Assembly: GCA_964577615.1 (NCBI GenBank)
Contig: CAZNZW010000026.1
Location: 1 to 43,182 of the forward strand
DNA: 43,182 bases
Source: QNYZ01 sp964577615
GTDB taxonomy: Bacteria; Desulfobacterota; Desulfobacteria; Desulfobacterales; QNYZ01
Reading direction: 5' to 3'
Part shown: piece after piece, positions 31,811 to 40,568 of the stretch
Position numbering within the stretch: the stretch's first letter is position 1
Layout: each line of letters opens with the position of its first letter
Translations under genes and position numbers: made by a program
Notes under the pieces: model-generated
Databases searched by the model: none
The model's input: the letters and a program-made list of their open reading frames with translations, nothing else
What the model was told of the DNA's origin: nothing

Positions 31811-33444
31811 CGCCCGTCTTTTTCCCCGTTGTATCCGTTTTTGCCCACATCCATCCGACCCGCCGGATCGGAATCTTTCTGCATCAGCGCCGCCGCCGCT
31901 TCCCTGCGGTCGTCAAAATCGATGCGCCGACCGGCAATAATCTGATAGGTTTCATGCCCTTTACCGGCGATCAAAACAATGTCTCCCGCCCGGGCCCGGT
32001 CGATCCCCAGGCGGATGGCCCGGCGCCGATCCGGTTCCACCACATAGCCGGGTGTATCCAGTAATTCCGGTAAATGATCCGTGTCATACCGCCGGCACCC
32101 GTTGTTGACACCAGCCACCATGTCTTCAATGATGGCCAGCGGGTCTTCGCTCCGGGGATTATCCGACGTCAATATCGACAGATCGCTCAGCTTCGCGGTG
32201 ATACCGGCCATGAGCGGCCGTTTCGTCCGGTCCCGGTCGCCGCCACAACCGGCGATGCAGATCAACCGGCCCCGCGCGATCTTCCTGAGGTTCCGAAGCG
32301 CATTTTCCAGGGCATCGGGCGTGTGGGCATAATCGACGAAAACATAAATACCCGCTGTGTTTGCCACCGGCTCCAGGCGCCCGGGCACCGAACGGGTGGC
32401 CTCAATGCCCCGGCCGATGGCCGCCGAATCGAGTTTCAGGGCCATACCGGCGCCAACGGCACACAGGATGTTCTCCAGATTGTATTCGCCCATTAACGCG
32501 GAATGAATCGGGATTTCGTCCGGGCCCGCACATATGCGCCCGGCAATCCCTTCCGGCCCGACCGTCACGTCCATCGGCCGCACCTGATTCTGCGGCCCGC
32601 GCCCCACGGTAATCACCGGCAGGGTTACCTCCCCGGCCAACCCGGTGCCCCGGGGATCATCCTGATTGATCACCGCCACAGCGTCCGTTTTATCGGGGCC
32701 CGGCGCCATCAGATCGGTGAAAAGCCGTTTCTTGCAGTTCCAGTATCCGGCCATGTCCTTATGAAAATCCAGATGATCCTGGGTTAAGTTCGTAAAAACG
32801 CCCACGTCAAAGGCACACCCCTCCAACCGGTTCAGCGCCAGGGCATGGGAGGAGACCTCCATGACGGCATGGGTGACGCCCTGATTACACATTTCTTTCA
32901 GCATCCGCTGAAGATCCGCCGATTCAGGCGTGGTCACCGGCGCATCCATCTGCCGACTCCCGTACCGATAGCTGATCGTTCCAAGCACACCGACTTTATA
33001 CCCGGCGGCGGCCAGCATGTTCTCGATCAGGTAACTCGTCGTGGTCTTGCCGTTGGTACCCGTAATACCGATGAGCGTCATACGCCGGGACGGGTTTCCG
33101 TAAAAACGGGCGGCCAGTACCGCCAGCGCCCGCCTTGTATCGGCTACTTCAACGGTGGGCACCGGTGCGGCCACCGGATGATTGGCCACTACAGCCACGG
33201 CGCCCCGGTCAATGGCCATGGAAATATATTGATGCCCATCCGTAACAAACCCGGTCAGCGCCACGAACAGGCCGCCCGGAACCACCGTTCGCGAATCGTA
33301 ATGCAGGCTGGTGATTTCGGGATCTCCCGCCAGGTGGCTGTCATGGCGGCCTGTCGCTGAAACGTCCGTCTCCGATGCCGCCGCCGAAGCCTTGAGCGCT
33401 ACTGTTTCAGAAGCAAATACGGCCATCAGCTCGGACAGTTTCAT
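31807..33444 (-). CDS. murE: UDP-N-acetylmuramoyl-L-alanyl-D-glutamate--2,6-diaminopimelate ligase
   Basis: A 545-aa Mur ligase. The ATP loop 'GITGTNGKTTTSY' is at ~126-138. 'TSDNPRSEDP' (D-N-P-R at 428-431) is the motif selecting meso-diaminopimelate, so the cell wall is the usual DAP type. 'GKGHETYQ' follows. An N-terminal spacer of about 30 residues (11-42, rich in Ala, Ser and Asp) is inserted before the conserved 'LHYDSRTVVPGGLFVAL' and is not typical. The start and stop both overlap neighbours by ATGA (ftsI and murF). Confidence 0.96.
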   Translation of the reverse strand: MKLSELMAVFASETVALKASAAASETDVSATGRHDSHLAGDPEITSLHYDSRTVVPGGLFVALTGFVTDGHQYISMAIDRGAVAVVANHPVAAPVPTVEVADTRRALAVLAARFYGNPSRRMTLIGITGTNGKTTTSYLIENMLAAAGYKVGVLGTISYRYGSRQMDAPVTTPESADLQRMLKEMCNQGVTHAVMEVSSHALALNRLEGCAFDVGVFTNLTQDHLDFHKDMAGYWNCKKRLFTDLMAPGPDKTDAVAVINQDDPRGTGLAGEVTLPVITVGRGPQNQVRPMDVTVGPEGIAGRICAGPDEIPIHSALMGEYNLENILCAVGAGMALKLDSAAIGRGIEATRSVPGRLEPVANTAGIYVFVDYAHTPDALENALRNLRKIARGRLICIAGCGGDRDRTKRPLMAGITAKLSDLSILTSDNPRSEDPLAIIEDMVAGVNNGCRRYDTDHLPELLDTPGYVVEPDRRRAIRLGIDRARAGDIVLIAGKGHETYQIIAGRRIDFDDRREAAAALMQKDSDPAGRMDVGKNGYNGEKDGR

Positions 33445-35174
33445 ATGCCCGCCTTCCGATGCGGCACCGAACGATATGCGGAGGTATCGGGCGGTGCGGA
33501 AAACAGATAACTCAGCGTCGCCTGCGTAATTTTTTTAAATGCGGGCGCGGCCACCGTGCCGCCGTAATGCCGCTTCATCGGCTCATCAATGGAAACAAGG
33601 ACAACGACCCTGGGCGCATCGACCGGTGCAAAACCGATAAACGAGGCGATAAACCGTTTTCTGGAATAAGATCCACTGGGGTCAATCTTCTGAGCCGTGC
33701 CGGTTTTCCCGCCCACCGTGTAGTTGGCCAGTGCCGCCCGGGTCCCGGTGCCCCCTTCGTCAACCACTGACGCCATGATTTTCCGGACAACCCGGGCCGT
33801 ATGTGCCGAGATGACGCGCCGAATCGGCTTTGGCGTCGTATTTTTAATAATGCGGCCATCCGGATCGGTAATCGCCTGAACCAGATACGGTTTCATCATG
33901 ACCCCGTCGTTGGCAATGGCCGACGCCGCCGTTACCAGTTGAATGGCCGATGCGGCCACGCCTTGTCCGAAAGCAATATTGGCCATGTCGATCTGATGCC
34001 AGTGCCGGGAAGACGACAGCCGCCCGGATGTTTCGCCGGGGCAGTCGATCCCGGTTTTCGCGCCGAAGTTAAACCGCTTCAGTATCTGGTGAAAGGTCTT
34101 GCCGCCCATGGCCCCGGCAATTTTAGCGGCCCCGATATTACTGGAATACTTTATTATTTTCGAAACGGTCAGCCATTTGTGGGGATGGGTGTCATGGATC
34201 ACATTGGGCCCCATGCGGTACGCGCCGTTCTCACAATAAAAAATACTTTCGGACGAGCAGGACCTGGACTCAATGGCCGCCGCCGCCGTGAAAACCTTCA
34301 TGATGGAACCCGGTTCAAAGGCATCGGTGACAATGCGATTCCGCCAGCGCGCCCGTTTCACCTTTCGGTAATTATTGGGATCAATAAATGGATAATGCGC
34401 CATGGCCAGAACCGCCCCGGTTTTCGGGTTCATAACCAGCGCCATGCCCGACCGGGCATTAAATTCGTTTACCGTTTTTTTCAAAGCCTGTTCAGCGACA
34501 AATTGAATATTCGCGTCAATGGTCAGAATAACGTCATTTCCCGTATAGTCCGGCAGTACCGGCTTTTCCGCATCAAACCCATGTCCGTGTGCGTCTTTTA
34601 AAACGGTAAATCGATCCGTCTGGCCCCGCAGGTATTTATCATATATGAACTCGATGCCTTCCAGGCCAGATCCGTCGATTCCCGTAAAACCGATCACCTG
34701 ACCGGCCAGGGACTGGTTTGGATAAAATCGGCTGTGGGCCGGTTTAAAAACCACGCCGGGAAGTTTCAATGCTTTGACTTTGGCCAGCTCCTGATAGGTT
34801 GCCTGGCGTTTCACCCAGATAAACGGACGTTTGGTGCTCAGCTGCCGAACCAGTTTTTTACGGTTTTTGTGCAGAGCCCTGGACAGCTGACGGGCCACGG
34901 CGCTCCGATTTTTCATCAACCGCGGATGCGCGCCGATGGATTCGGTATCCAGGGTAATGGCCAATTCCCGGTAATGCACATCAAAGACACCGCCTCTTTT
35001 TCCGTGTGAGACCTGCGACCCCTTATATCCCCGCTGCGCTTTTGCGGTGAGTGCCTCTCCCCGCCATATCTGAATATAGGCCGCCTTGGCCAGGACCCCG
35101 GCCAGCGCCAGTGTAAAGCAAATCCCCAGCACCAGCATGCGGAGACGTATTTTCTGGCGAAATGTTTTTTTCAT
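33441..35174 (-). CDS. ftsI: Septal class B penicillin-binding protein FtsI/PBP3
   Basis: A 577-aa transpeptidase with an N-terminal membrane helix (residues ~12-33), a pedestal domain and a transpeptidase domain. The active-site motifs are S290-x-x-K293 in 'EPGSIMKVF', S344-S-N346 in 'KYSSNIGAAK', and K490-T-G-T in 'VGGKTGTAQK'. It crosslinks peptidoglycan at the septum with FtsW. ATG 35174 overlaps the ftsL stop by ATGA; upstream in-frame codons overlap ftsL and are not coding in this frame. There is no PASTA extension at the C-terminus. Confidence 0.96.
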   Translation of the reverse strand: MKKTFRQKIRLRMLVLGICFTLALAGVLAKAAYIQIWRGEALTAKAQRGYKGSQVSHGKRGGVFDVHYRELAITLDTESIGAHPRLMKNRSAVARQLSRALHKNRKKLVRQLSTKRPFIWVKRQATYQELAKVKALKLPGVVFKPAHSRFYPNQSLAGQVIGFTGIDGSGLEGIEFIYDKYLRGQTDRFTVLKDAHGHGFDAEKPVLPDYTGNDVILTIDANIQFVAEQALKKTVNEFNARSGMALVMNPKTGAVLAMAHYPFIDPNNYRKVKRARWRNRIVTDAFEPGSIMKVFTAAAAIESRSCSSESIFYCENGAYRMGPNVIHDTHPHKWLTVSKIIKYSSNIGAAKIAGAMGGKTFHQILKRFNFGAKTGIDCPGETSGRLSSSRHWHQIDMANIAFGQGVAASAIQLVTAASAIANDGVMMKPYLVQAITDPDGRIIKNTTPKPIRRVISAHTARVVRKIMASVVDEGGTGTRAALANYTVGGKTGTAQKIDPSGSYSRKRFIASFIGFAPVDAPRVVVLVSIDEPMKRHYGGTVAAPAFKKITQATLSYLFSAPPDTSAYRSVPHRKAGI

Positions 35175-35455
35175 GGCATCACGTGCACCTGGTTCGGATC
35201 CGGTTGTTTGAGCCCCATTTCGTATGCAATCTTCGCAATACGCGCAGGTGATTTCAGCCGCGCCATCTCGGCGGTCAGCCGGTTGCGATCTTCTTTCAAC
35301 TGCCGGGTCAAGGTCGTGATATTTCCGATTTCGTAGCCATTGCGCACATACTGAACCCGGCACCACGTATACGCAAAAACCTCGGCCAGACAAATCGCCA
35401 GAAGCAGGATCCAGGTACCGATCTTTTTCGGCTTTCTGCGGTTGGGGCGCGCCAT
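35171..35455 (-). CDS. ftsL: Cell division protein FtsL
   Basis: A 94-aa bitopic protein with a basic cytoplasmic tip ('RPNRRKPKK'), one helix at ~12-30, a predicted coiled coil from ~38 to 68 and a short periplasmic end ('YEMGLKQPDPNQV'), as FtsL proteins have. Sequence similarity in this family is low; the call rests on size, topology and its place between rsmH and ftsI. It begins 2 nt after rsmH and overlaps ftsI by 4 nt. Confidence 0.85.
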   Translation of the reverse strand: MARPNRRKPKKIGTWILLLAICLAEVFAYTWCRVQYVRNGYEIGNITTLTRQLKEDRNRLTAEMARLKSPARIAKIAYEMGLKQPDPNQVHVMP

Positions 35456-35457
35456 GA

Positions 35458-36393
35458 CTATAGCCGGACCATGCCCCGGAACCGCGCACTGCGCGCCATC
35501 GGGTTGGCCGCGATCTCCTCTTGACTCGGTTTAACAACTTTCCGGCTCAGCAGACGCACCATCGGTTTCCGGCCGCAGGTACAGACCGGAAATTCCGGTG
35601 GACAGACACACCCCCGGGCCAGTTCGACAAAGCGCTTTTTAACCAGCCGGTCCTCCAGGCTGTGAAACGCGATGATTCCCAGACGACCGCCCTTTTTGAG
35701 CAGCATCGGCCCGAATGACAAAAACGTCTCCAGGCAGGCCAGTTCCCGGTTGACCGCAATCCGAAGGGCCATGAACACCCGTGTAGCCGGATGGATACGC
35801 CCTCTGCGATACCGCTGCGGAATCGCCGCCGTGACAATATCGGCCAGCTGACAGCTATGCGTGATCGATGCCGCCTGCCGAGTCCGGGCAATGGCAGCGG
35901 CAATCCGGCCGGCCCATCTCTCTTCGCCGTATTTATAGAATATGGATGCCAGCTCCTTTTCCGCATATTGATTCACAATGTCAGACGCCGTAACGTCTCC
36001 ATGATCATTCATACGCATGTCCAGAGGTTCGTCGGCGTGGAAACTGAATCCGCGACCGCTTTGACGCAATTGATACAAAGAAAGCCCCAGGTCCAGAATA
36101 ATGGCATCCACCGCATCAATTCCCAATTTGGAAAGAACCCGCGGTAATCTGGCAAAGTTGTCGTTAAACAACCGAACCGTGGCGCTGCAGGACGAGAGTA
36201 TTTGGCTGGCATGGTCAACTGCGGCCCTGTCCCGGTCAAGCCCGACAAACACCCCTTCCGGACTGATGGCGCGGCAGATGGCCAGGGCGTGCCCCGCACC
36301 GCCGATGGTCCCGTCAACGCAAACATCGCCCGGTCCCGGGTTGAGAAATCGTTGAACTTCGGCGGCCATGACAGAGACATGTCGATAACCCAT
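35458..36393 (-). CDS. rsmH: 16S rRNA (cytosine1402-N4)-methyltransferase RsmH
   Basis: A 311-aa SAM methyltransferase (formerly MraW) modifying C1402 in the ribosomal P site. The N-terminal 'HVSVMAAEVQRFL' and 'VCVDGTIGGAGHALAI' SAM-binding loop, 'ILDLGLSLYQLRQSGRGFSF' and the C-terminal 'GIIAFHSLEDRLVKKRF' motif are all present. A 'CVCPPEFPVCTCG' cysteine stretch near the end is also common in the family. It starts 5 nt after the mraZ stop. Confidence 0.97.
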   Translation of the reverse strand: MGYRHVSVMAAEVQRFLNPGPGDVCVDGTIGGAGHALAICRAISPEGVFVGLDRDRAAVDHASQILSSCSATVRLFNDNFARLPRVLSKLGIDAVDAIILDLGLSLYQLRQSGRGFSFHADEPLDMRMNDHGDVTASDIVNQYAEKELASIFYKYGEERWAGRIAAAIARTRQAASITHSCQLADIVTAAIPQRYRRGRIHPATRVFMALRIAVNRELACLETFLSFGPMLLKKGGRLGIIAFHSLEDRLVKKRFVELARGCVCPPEFPVCTCGRKPMVRLLSRKVVKPSQEEIAANPMARSARFRGMVRL

Positions 36394-36398
36394 GGTGG

Positions 36399-36881
36399 TC
36401 AGGTTACAAGTTTGTTAATGATATTTTTCACTTTCAGTATTCTTGGATCTTTCTCATGCTCATTGATCCCACCATTATATTTTTTCATGTCCCGATCGTA
36501 TTTTTTCCGGGAACAGATCCGGAAATAATCGGTCTGCCCGATCAGGACAATATCTCGTTTCAGTTTCGCATGCGCCCGCAGTTCCTGAGGAATCAGAATC
36601 CGGCTCTGGTTGTCAATCGCACATTCCTTCATACCGCCGATAAAAAACTGTGTCAGATTGTCCATGTCCACGGCATCCTCTTGACAATCTTTAAACTTCT
36701 GTTCGATCTCTTCCCATTTTGCCGGGGGATATGCGTTAAGCTTATCCTCAAACCAGGTAATAAACACTTTTCCACCTGCCATCCGAATGGGATCTTTGAA
36801 CCGCGCCGGTACGGCAATACGGCCTTTTGGATCCATCGAGTGGAAACTCGTGCCTCTGAATTTTAGGGATTTAGCATCCAT
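36399..36881 (-). CDS. mraZ: Transcriptional regulator MraZ
   Basis: A 160-aa protein of two SpoVT-AbrB-like repeats. The N-terminal 'SMDPKGRIAVPARFKD' (residues ~15-30) and the central 'NQSRILIPQELRAHAKLKRDIVLIG' are the paired DXXXR-type repeats that form the ring-shaped DNA-binding oligomer. MraZ represses its own operon. AAGGTGG stands 7 nt before the ATG. It is the first gene of the dcw cluster and lies just below a strong promoter. Confidence 0.96.
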   Translation of the reverse strand: MDAKSLKFRGTSFHSMDPKGRIAVPARFKDPIRMAGGKVFITWFEDKLNAYPPAKWEEIEQKFKDCQEDAVDMDNLTQFFIGGMKECAIDNQSRILIPQELRAHAKLKRDIVLIGQTDYFRICSRKKYDRDMKKYNGGINEHEKDPRILKVKNIINKLVT

Positions 36882-36888
36882 TTCATAT

Positions 36889-36903
36889 CCACCTTGTTAC
36901 CAC
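36889..36903 (-). promoter_or_regulatory. mraZ: Candidate MraZ boxes (two GTGG repeats) in the mraZ leader
   Basis: Two GTGG tetramers (minus strand; 36900-36903 and 36889-36892) are 11 bp apart between the -10 element and the start codon. MraZ of other bacteria binds 3-4 short G-rich repeats with about one helical turn spacing. The second copy overlaps the ribosome-binding site and only two are clear, so this is tentative. Confidence 0.35.
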
Positions 36904-36909
36904 TTTTGG

Positions 36910-36938
36910 TATATATTGGACGTAAATTACCTTGTCAA
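36910..36938 (-). promoter_or_regulatory. Main promoter of the dcw cluster
   Basis: TTGACA (36933-36938) and TATATA (36910-36915) are exactly 17 bp apart on the minus strand, with an AT-rich stretch further upstream that could act as an UP element. A start site near 36903 would give a leader of about 22 nt to mraZ. Confidence 0.75.
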
Positions 36939-37306
36939 GCGTTTTTTTAATTAAAATAGCTATTGATATTTGTATGTTATGAAATGGTAAGATGGTGGGA
37001 GTGAATTGAACAACCCCGTTTTCACACCGGGCAACACCGGGCATATGAAGGGTTTCGGCCGCCGATGTCCCTGGAATGGGGCGCACCCACCGCCACGGCG
37101 ACGACTTCCGGTTGGCCCGGCAGGCGGGCCTGACCGAAAAAACAGCGCGCAATATCCTCAATGTTCACGGCTCAATCAGCCAAACTGGCCGGTGTTCACA
37201 GAGTTGGTGCCGGCGCCCTGAACACGGCTGTGCACTTGATCTTCCAATAACAGGGATGCTATAAAGACGGGGTAACAATCAGAGACTGCCTGATGGGGGG
37301 ATAACG
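36939..37306. other. Non-coding interval between divergent mraZ and the desulforedoxin-like gene
   Basis: No convincing gene. Short frames exist on both strands but lack ribosome-binding sites and known domains. The sequence holds an AT-rich tract up to ~36990, a perfect 10-bp tandem duplication (ACACCGGGCA at 37024-37033 and 37034-37043), and an inverted repeat GTGTTCA/TGAACAC (37192-37198, 37219-37225) around a GC-rich core. One plus-strand frame near 37090-37170 spells a helix-turn-helix-looking stretch ('LARQAGLTEKTARNIL'), possibly a gene remnant. Confidence 0.4.
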
Positions 37307-37513
37307 ATGCCCGGAAAAGTAAAATACGAATGCCAGAAATGCGGATCTGTGCAGGAAGCGCCTGAAGATGCAGAAGCCGTCCCGGTATGCTGTGGCCGGC
37401 CCATGCTGATTGATGAACCGCTCAACGTCTGCGAAGCCGGTTTCAGCGCCGAGGATGCACGGATGGATACCCTTGGCGACCCATGTGACGATGGCCGATC
37501 CGGTAAAATCTAA
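37307..37513 (+). CDS. Small desulforedoxin-like Cys4 metal-binding protein
   Basis: A 68-aa protein with a strong GGGGGG ribosome-binding site. Residues 8-36 show 'YECQKCGSV' and 'VPVCCGRPM', the C-x2-C ... C-C spacing of desulforedoxin and of the N-terminal domain of desulfoferrodoxin, which bind one Fe (or Zn) through four cysteines. The C-terminal half is acidic, with a fifth and sixth cysteine, and matches nothing I recognise. There is no superoxide-reductase domain attached. It is transcribed divergently from mraZ and converges with the acyl-CoA ligase. Electron carrier or zinc ribbon are both possible. Confidence 0.65.
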   Translation: MPGKVKYECQKCGSVQEAPEDAEAVPVCCGRPMLIDEPLNVCEAGFSAEDARMDTLGDPCDDGRSGKI

Positions 37514-37563
37514 ACCACCAGAACAGAATTCGCTGCCCGGCTGACCACACCGGTCTCATCCCG

Positions 37564-37584
37564 GATCATGGCCGGCACATGATC
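37564..37584. repeat. Inverted repeat GATCATG/CATGATC between convergent genes
   Basis: A 7-bp perfect inverted repeat (37564-37570 and 37578-37584) encloses a GCCGGC core. It lies between the convergent desulforedoxin-like gene and the matB-like gene and may act as a bidirectional terminator, though no T-run follows. Confidence 0.35.
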
Positions 37585-37617
37585 TCACCCGGCTTACGGC
37601 GCCGCCCGGCATCGTGG

Positions 37618-39141
37618 TTAAAAATACGCCTTCACCTTCTCTTTGAGCATTTTTCCCATGGTGTTGCGGGGAATCTCATCGATGAACACAATCTTTTTAG
37701 GACATTTCCAGTCGTGCAGCTGCTCCCGGCAGCAGGCGATGATCTGCGCTTCAGTCAGTGTGGCGCCTGGTGCGGCAACCACGGCGGCAACGACCCTTTC
37801 CCCCCACTTTTCATCGTCAATACCGACCACGGAAGATTCCACCACCCCATCCACCCGGTTGATCACCGTTTCCACTTCCTTGGCAGATACATTCTCGCCG
37901 CCGGTAATGATGATGTGCTTGATCCGGTCGGTGATGTAGTAGTAGCCGTCATCATCGATTTTTCCCAGATCTCCGGTTTTAAACCATCCGCCTTCAAACG
38001 TGGCTTCTGTTTCCACAGGTTTACGAAAATAACCGGGTGTGATCGCCGGACTCTTGAGCCACAGCTCACCCACACTTCCCGGCGCCACATCCAGATGCGT
38101 GGCGGGATCGACAATACGTACCTCAAGCCCCGGCAGAGGGCGCCCGATCGACCCGGGCTTACGCCGGCCATGGACCGGGTTGGAGAAGTTCATGCCGGTT
38201 TCGGACATCCCTTCACGCTCCACAGGCGCAATACCGAAGGTTTTTTCTATTCTGACAAACACCGGCTCCGGCAGGGGGGCCGACCCGGAAGTGATCAGGC
38301 GCAGACGACTGAAATCGAAAGGCGTGTCATCGATGACGGACAACAGCTTCGTATACATGGCCGGAACCGCCATGAAGAGCGTACATGTTTCGACATCGGC
38401 CCTGCCGGCCAGTATCCGAACCACCCGTTCAGGCCTGAAGGCGTCGAGCATGATCAGATGCCCCCCGCTGAAAAGCAGCGTGTGCAGAGCGAAACAGAGA
38501 CCGTGAACATGAAACAGCGGCAGGGCATGACAGAGGATATCCTGGGCGCTGATCTCCCAGATCGAAATCACATTTTCCGCATCGCGCAAGAGATTGGCCT
38601 GGGTCAGCACCGCCCCTTTGGGGTTTCCCGTGGTTCCCGACGTATAGATGATCAGTGCCGGGTCCGCCGGATGGATTATCGGCGGATCAAAGCCGGCCGG
38701 CGCTGTTTTAAAAAATTCGATGGACTGATACGGGACCGTCGTGGAAACGGCCAGCCGGCGAAGGCCGGGTATCAGGTCCCGGACCATGATCTCCTTTTCG
38801 GGGCTGAGGATGATCATACTGGCCGACGCATCGGTGAGCAGGTACTCCAGCTCGCTCTTTTTAAATCCGGGATTAAGCGGCACAACGGTGACCCCAAGCT
38901 TCTGCAGGGCCAGGTAAGCGGTCACGGCGATGAGTGATTTGTCGAGCAGGAGAACCACCCGGTCGCCCGGATGGATACCATCGGCCTGCAGCCAGGCGGC
39001 AAAGGCGTCCGCATCGGCATTGAGCTGTTCATAAGACAGAACGGTCTCCACCTGCCCATCACGAAAAAAAGTAACAGCGGTATCAAATGCCCGTGTTGCC
39101 GCCGTTTGTTCAAACCAGTCTGAAATAGATTTCGGTTTCAT
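37618..39141 (-). CDS. matB: Malonyl-CoA synthetase-like AMP-dependent acyl-CoA ligase
   Basis: A 507-aa ANL-superfamily ligase with the P-loop 'YTSGTTGNPKG' at 166-176, hinge 'TGDLGKID' and the C-terminal catalytic lysine K497 in 'PRNTMGK'. Within the superfamily it most resembles MatB/ACSF3: 'HALPLFHVHGL' at ~205-215 and 'GMSETGMNFSNPVHGRRKPG' (311-330), which corresponds to the M-N-T-S-N-P-Y-D-G block of malonyl-CoA synthetases. It would make malonyl-CoA (or a relative) from the free acid, CoA and ATP. One oddity: the residue before GMSE, normally aromatic, is E310. It follows a TRAP transporter and a GntR regulator, as in rhizobial mat loci. GAGGAGAGG precedes the ATG. Confidence 0.75.
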   Translation of the reverse strand: MKPKSISDWFEQTAATRAFDTAVTFFRDGQVETVLSYEQLNADADAFAAWLQADGIHPGDRVVLLLDKSLIAVTAYLALQKLGVTVVPLNPGFKKSELEYLLTDASASMIILSPEKEIMVRDLIPGLRRLAVSTTVPYQSIEFFKTAPAGFDPPIIHPADPALIIYTSGTTGNPKGAVLTQANLLRDAENVISIWEISAQDILCHALPLFHVHGLCFALHTLLFSGGHLIMLDAFRPERVVRILAGRADVETCTLFMAVPAMYTKLLSVIDDTPFDFSRLRLITSGSAPLPEPVFVRIEKTFGIAPVEREGMSETGMNFSNPVHGRRKPGSIGRPLPGLEVRIVDPATHLDVAPGSVGELWLKSPAITPGYFRKPVETEATFEGGWFKTGDLGKIDDDGYYYITDRIKHIIITGGENVSAKEVETVINRVDGVVESSVVGIDDEKWGERVVAAVVAAPGATLTEAQIIACCREQLHDWKCPKKIVFIDEIPRNTMGKMLKEKVKAYF

Positions 39142-39221
39142 TGATCTTTCTGCCCTCTCCTCAATATGTCAGTAATTATCAAATTGTTTTCCACTGCCCG
39201 CAAACAATGGCGATGTCCTGT

Positions 39222-40568
39222 TCAGCCAATCATCATATTCGGCAGCCACAGGGCAAGGCTCGGCCAGATACACAGCATGACAATGACCAGACAGTCGATC
39301 AGCACAAATGGCATCACCCCGATCAGGACGCTGGACATGGGAATATCGGGGGCAATATTTTTTACAACATAGAGATTCAATCCGACCGGCGGCGTCACCA
39401 GGCCGATTTCAAGGTTAACCGTCATGATAACGGCAAACCAGACCGGATCAAATCCGAGTCCCTGAATGATCGGCAGCAGCAGGGGGGCGACCATCAGAAT
39501 CGCGGCCGCGGGCGGGATAAAACATCCCAGGACGAGCAGGAGGATATTGATAAAGAAAATAATTCCCCATTTCCCCACCGGCAGCTTTAAAATCAGTTCA
39601 CCCAGCGCCTGGGTGGCATACAGGTCGGATGAAATCCAGGAAAAAACCAGGGCGGCCGCCATGATCATCAGGATCATACTGCTTTCATTGAGCGCCTTTA
39701 AAAATATCCGCCACAACTGCCGGGGGTGATACACCCGGTAGATTGTCATGACAAGCACCAGGGACAGGACCGCCCCCAAACCGCCGGCTTCGCTCGGGGT
39801 CGCCCATCCGCCGTAAAGCGATCCCATGATGCCAACGATGATCAGGACGAAAGGAAGGATTTTTATCAGGGACAGAAAGCGTTCGGTCCAGCTGAATTTT
39901 TCCGCGGGTTCATCCGACCGGATATTTTCAATGTAGTAAACCGCGCCTTCTTTGGCAGGCACCAGACGATGGTAGAAAAATATGATGGCTACCCACAGGC
40001 AGCTGAGAACAACGAGCAGAATACCGGGAATGATACCGGCGATAAAGCATTTCCCGATCGATGTTTCCGTGGCCACACCATACAGGATCATCGTCACGCT
40101 GGGGGGAATGAGGATCCCGAAAGTACCGGCATGGGCGATCAGACCGGTGGCCAGGGCGGGAGAATATCCGCGCCGGCGCATCTCGGGAATACCGATACCG
40201 CCGATGGCCGCCGCTGTCGCCGGGCTCGATCCGCACAGGGCCGCAAAAATCCCGCACCCGACCATATTGGCGATCCCCAGCCCCCCGGGAATCTTGTGAA
40301 GCCATTTGTGAAGCGTTTCGTAAAGATCTTTGCTGGCGTTGGATTCTGCGATGGGGGCGCTTAAAAGGATAAACAGAGGAATCGCCAACAGGGCAAAGCT
40401 GTCCATGCTGCCGTATAGAACAACCGGCAGCGTAGGCAGCAGGTGTGGCGAAAAAAACAGGATAAATATAACCGCAATCCCCGCCAGCCCCGACCAGATG
40501 GGAATTCCGGATATGAGCAGTAGAAATGCGCTTCCGAAAAGAAGAAGGGCCAGGGTGTATTCATTCAT
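39222..40568 (-). CDS. dctM: TRAP transporter large permease (DctM type)
   Basis: A 448-aa membrane protein of the DctM/YedZ-like TRAP large subunit, with about twelve hydrophobic segments. Signature regions are the N-terminal 'GIPIWSGLAGIAVI', 'SAPIAESNAS', 'CGSSPATAAAIGGIGIPEMRRRGYSPALATGLIAHAGTFGILIPPS'-type block (residues ~130-175) and the C-terminal 'MTVNLEIGLVTPPVGLNLYV' segment. It forms the Na+-driven pore with DctQ. The start at 40568 follows a GGAAGAG site and overlaps dctQ by 8 nt; upstream in-frame codons overlap dctQ and are not part of it. Confidence 0.93.
   Translation of the reverse strand: MNEYTLALLLFGSAFLLLISGIPIWSGLAGIAVIFILFFSPHLLPTLPVVLYGSMDSFALLAIPLFILLSAPIAESNASKDLYETLHKWLHKIPGGLGIANMVGCGIFAALCGSSPATAAAIGGIGIPEMRRRGYSPALATGLIAHAGTFGILIPPSVTMILYGVATETSIGKCFIAGIIPGILLVVLSCLWVAIIFFYHRLVPAKEGAVYYIENIRSDEPAEKFSWTERFLSLIKILPFVLIIVGIMGSLYGGWATPSEAGGLGAVLSLVLVMTIYRVYHPRQLWRIFLKALNESSMILMIMAAALVFSWISSDLYATQALGELILKLPVGKWGIIFFINILLLVLGCFIPPAAAILMVAPLLLPIIQGLGFDPVWFAVIMTVNLEIGLVTPPVGLNLYVVKNIAPDIPMSSVLIGVMPFVLIDCLVIVMLCIWPSLALWLPNMMIG

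Noticed and set aside
37579..38937. A 452-codon plus-strand frame opposite the ligase gene
   Set aside because: It shadows a conserved AMP-ligase with intact motifs and shows a composition rich in His, Arg and Gly typical of antisense reading.
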